Source: Foliamicus sp963666765
GTDB taxonomy: Bacteria; Pseudomonadota; Gammaproteobacteria; Steroidobacterales; Foliamicaceae
DNA length: 64,000 nucleotides
NCBI GenBank assembly: GCA_963666765.1
Contig: OY762933.1
Span: 2,728,001 to 2,792,000 of the forward strand
Direction: 5' to 3'
Shown: one piece after another, positions 63,588-64,000 of the stretch
Layout of the letters: the number at the start of each line of letters is the position of its first letter
Numbering within the stretch: position 1 is the stretch's first letter
The notes under the pieces: generated by a model
The model's database searches: none
Told to the model about the DNA's origin: nothing
The model's input: only the letters and a program-made list of their open reading frames with translations
Translations under genes and position numbers: made by a program

Positions 63588-63615
63588 TTGACAAGCTATC
63601 CCTCGGGGCTATACT
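63588..63615 (+). promoter_or_regulatory. Sigma-70 promoter for the amidase gene
   Basis: TTGACA at 63588-63593 and TATACT at 63610-63615, 16 bp apart, in an AT-rich interval after tsaE. The amiC-type ATG follows at 63648, so the amidase has its own promoter. Confidence 0.8.
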
Positions 63616-63647
63616 CGCCAGCGAGGAAAGCCGAGAAAGCAGCAGCC

Positions 63648-64000
63648 ATGATCGCCCATCGCCTTGCCGTTGCGCTGGTTGCCGGGCTCTTGACCGGCGC
63701 CCTGAGTGCGGCGCCCGCGCGCATACAAAGCATCCGCGTTGCGGAGTACGATTCCAAGACCCGCGTGGTCCTCGAACTGGATCAGGCGCGCAGCCACAAG
63801 CTGGAGGTGCTGGACAGGCAGCCGAGGGTAGTCGTGGATCTCTATTCGGCCAGTCTCGCCGCCTCGCTTCCCGAACGCGGAACAGGGATTGTGCGGCGCA
63901 TACGCCACGGCCGTCATCCGGGCGACATGCTCAGGGTGGTGTTCGACCTTCACGCTTCCGCTACCGCCACCAGTTTTGGTATCGCGGCAGGCAAGGATGG
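63648..64000 (+). CDS. N-acetylmuramoyl-L-alanine amidase, AmiC type, N-terminal part
   Basis: An open frame from ATG 63648 to the window end (~117 residues). A signal peptide (RLAVALVAGLLTGALSAAPA) is followed by an AMIN domain: IQSIRVAEYDSKTRVVLELD, LEVLDRQPRVVVDLYSASL and RRIRHGRHPGDMLRVVFDL. In related genomes an amidase splitting septal peptidoglycan follows tsaE. The catalytic Zn domain is beyond the window, so AmiB or AmiC cannot be told apart. Confidence 0.88.
   Translation, partial: MIAHRLAVALVAGLLTGALSAAPARIQSIRVAEYDSKTRVVLELDQARSHKLEVLDRQPRVVVDLYSASLAASLPERGTGIVRRIRHGRHPGDMLRVVFDLHASATATSFGIAAGKD

Overview
The window is GC-rich bacterial chromosome with tightly packed genes. Its housekeeping neighbourhoods are those of Gammaproteobacteria: yhdP-nit-tldD...pmbA, divergent pepA/lptFG with valS behind pepA, pcnB...panB-panC, and queG/nnr...tsaE-amiC. 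Many TonB receptors, VOC proteins, SDRs and an acetate-type symporter suggest a free-living or host-associated, probably uncultured aerobic heterotroph. The species cannot be named from the sequence.

Layout. 1-5.2 kb: end of yhdP, a nitrilase-family amidase, tldD (one-base frameshift), purE and pmbA. 5.2-9.7 kb: an AAA/DUF4143 ATPase beside a pmbA fragment, a periplasmic peroxiredoxin, folC and an amidohydrolase. 9.7-13.7 kb: a TPP-riboswitch operon for thiamine salvage (TonB receptor, small thiamine-binding protein, PnuT-like permease, thiamine-kinase-like enzyme). 13.7-18.3 kb: a hendecad coiled-coil membrane protein, an aldehyde dehydrogenase, a VOC protein and a DUF485/ActP-type symporter pair. 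18.3-23.3 kb: bioB, bioF, a peroxiredoxin, bioD, bioA. 23.4-31.5 kb: a crotonase, a cupin and a zinc-uptake cluster (small Cys/His protein, receptor relic, ZrgA-like protein, ABC ATPase and permease, DUF3299 protein, ZnuD-like receptor). 31.6-36.2 kb: glyoxalase I, an FAD-linked 2-hydroxyacid dehydrogenase and a TonB receptor. 36.2-41.3 kb: a minus-strand catabolic block (M20 amidohydrolase, lipocalin-like protein, SDR, PqqC-like protein, SDR, AcuI-like reductase). 41.4-43.4 kb: two PIN-type toxin-antitoxin modules and dsbB. 43.4-54 kb: iorBA, valS, pepA, lptFG and tRNA-Glu. 54-64 kb: pcnB, a deoxynucleoside kinase, panB, panC, queG, nnr, then two inserted genes (secreted VOC protein, second DUF4143 ATPase), tsaE and the start of an amiC-type gene.

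The unusual layer is small repeated DNA and gene relics. Two MITE-like elements with perfect inverted ends are bounded by CTAG and sit exactly on stop codons in the zinc cluster. A shrunken relic of one lies at the actP stop and supplies the bioB start codon. Two large hairpins at unrelated loci share a conserved loop while their 29-bp stems differ but stay paired. A family of short GAGGGCG/CGCCCTC palindromes recurs, one copy lying in frame inside valS. A pmbA fragment, a cupin fragment and an internally deleted zinc receptor are ghosts of genes still intact nearby. These hairpins and elements are the best candidates for something not yet described.
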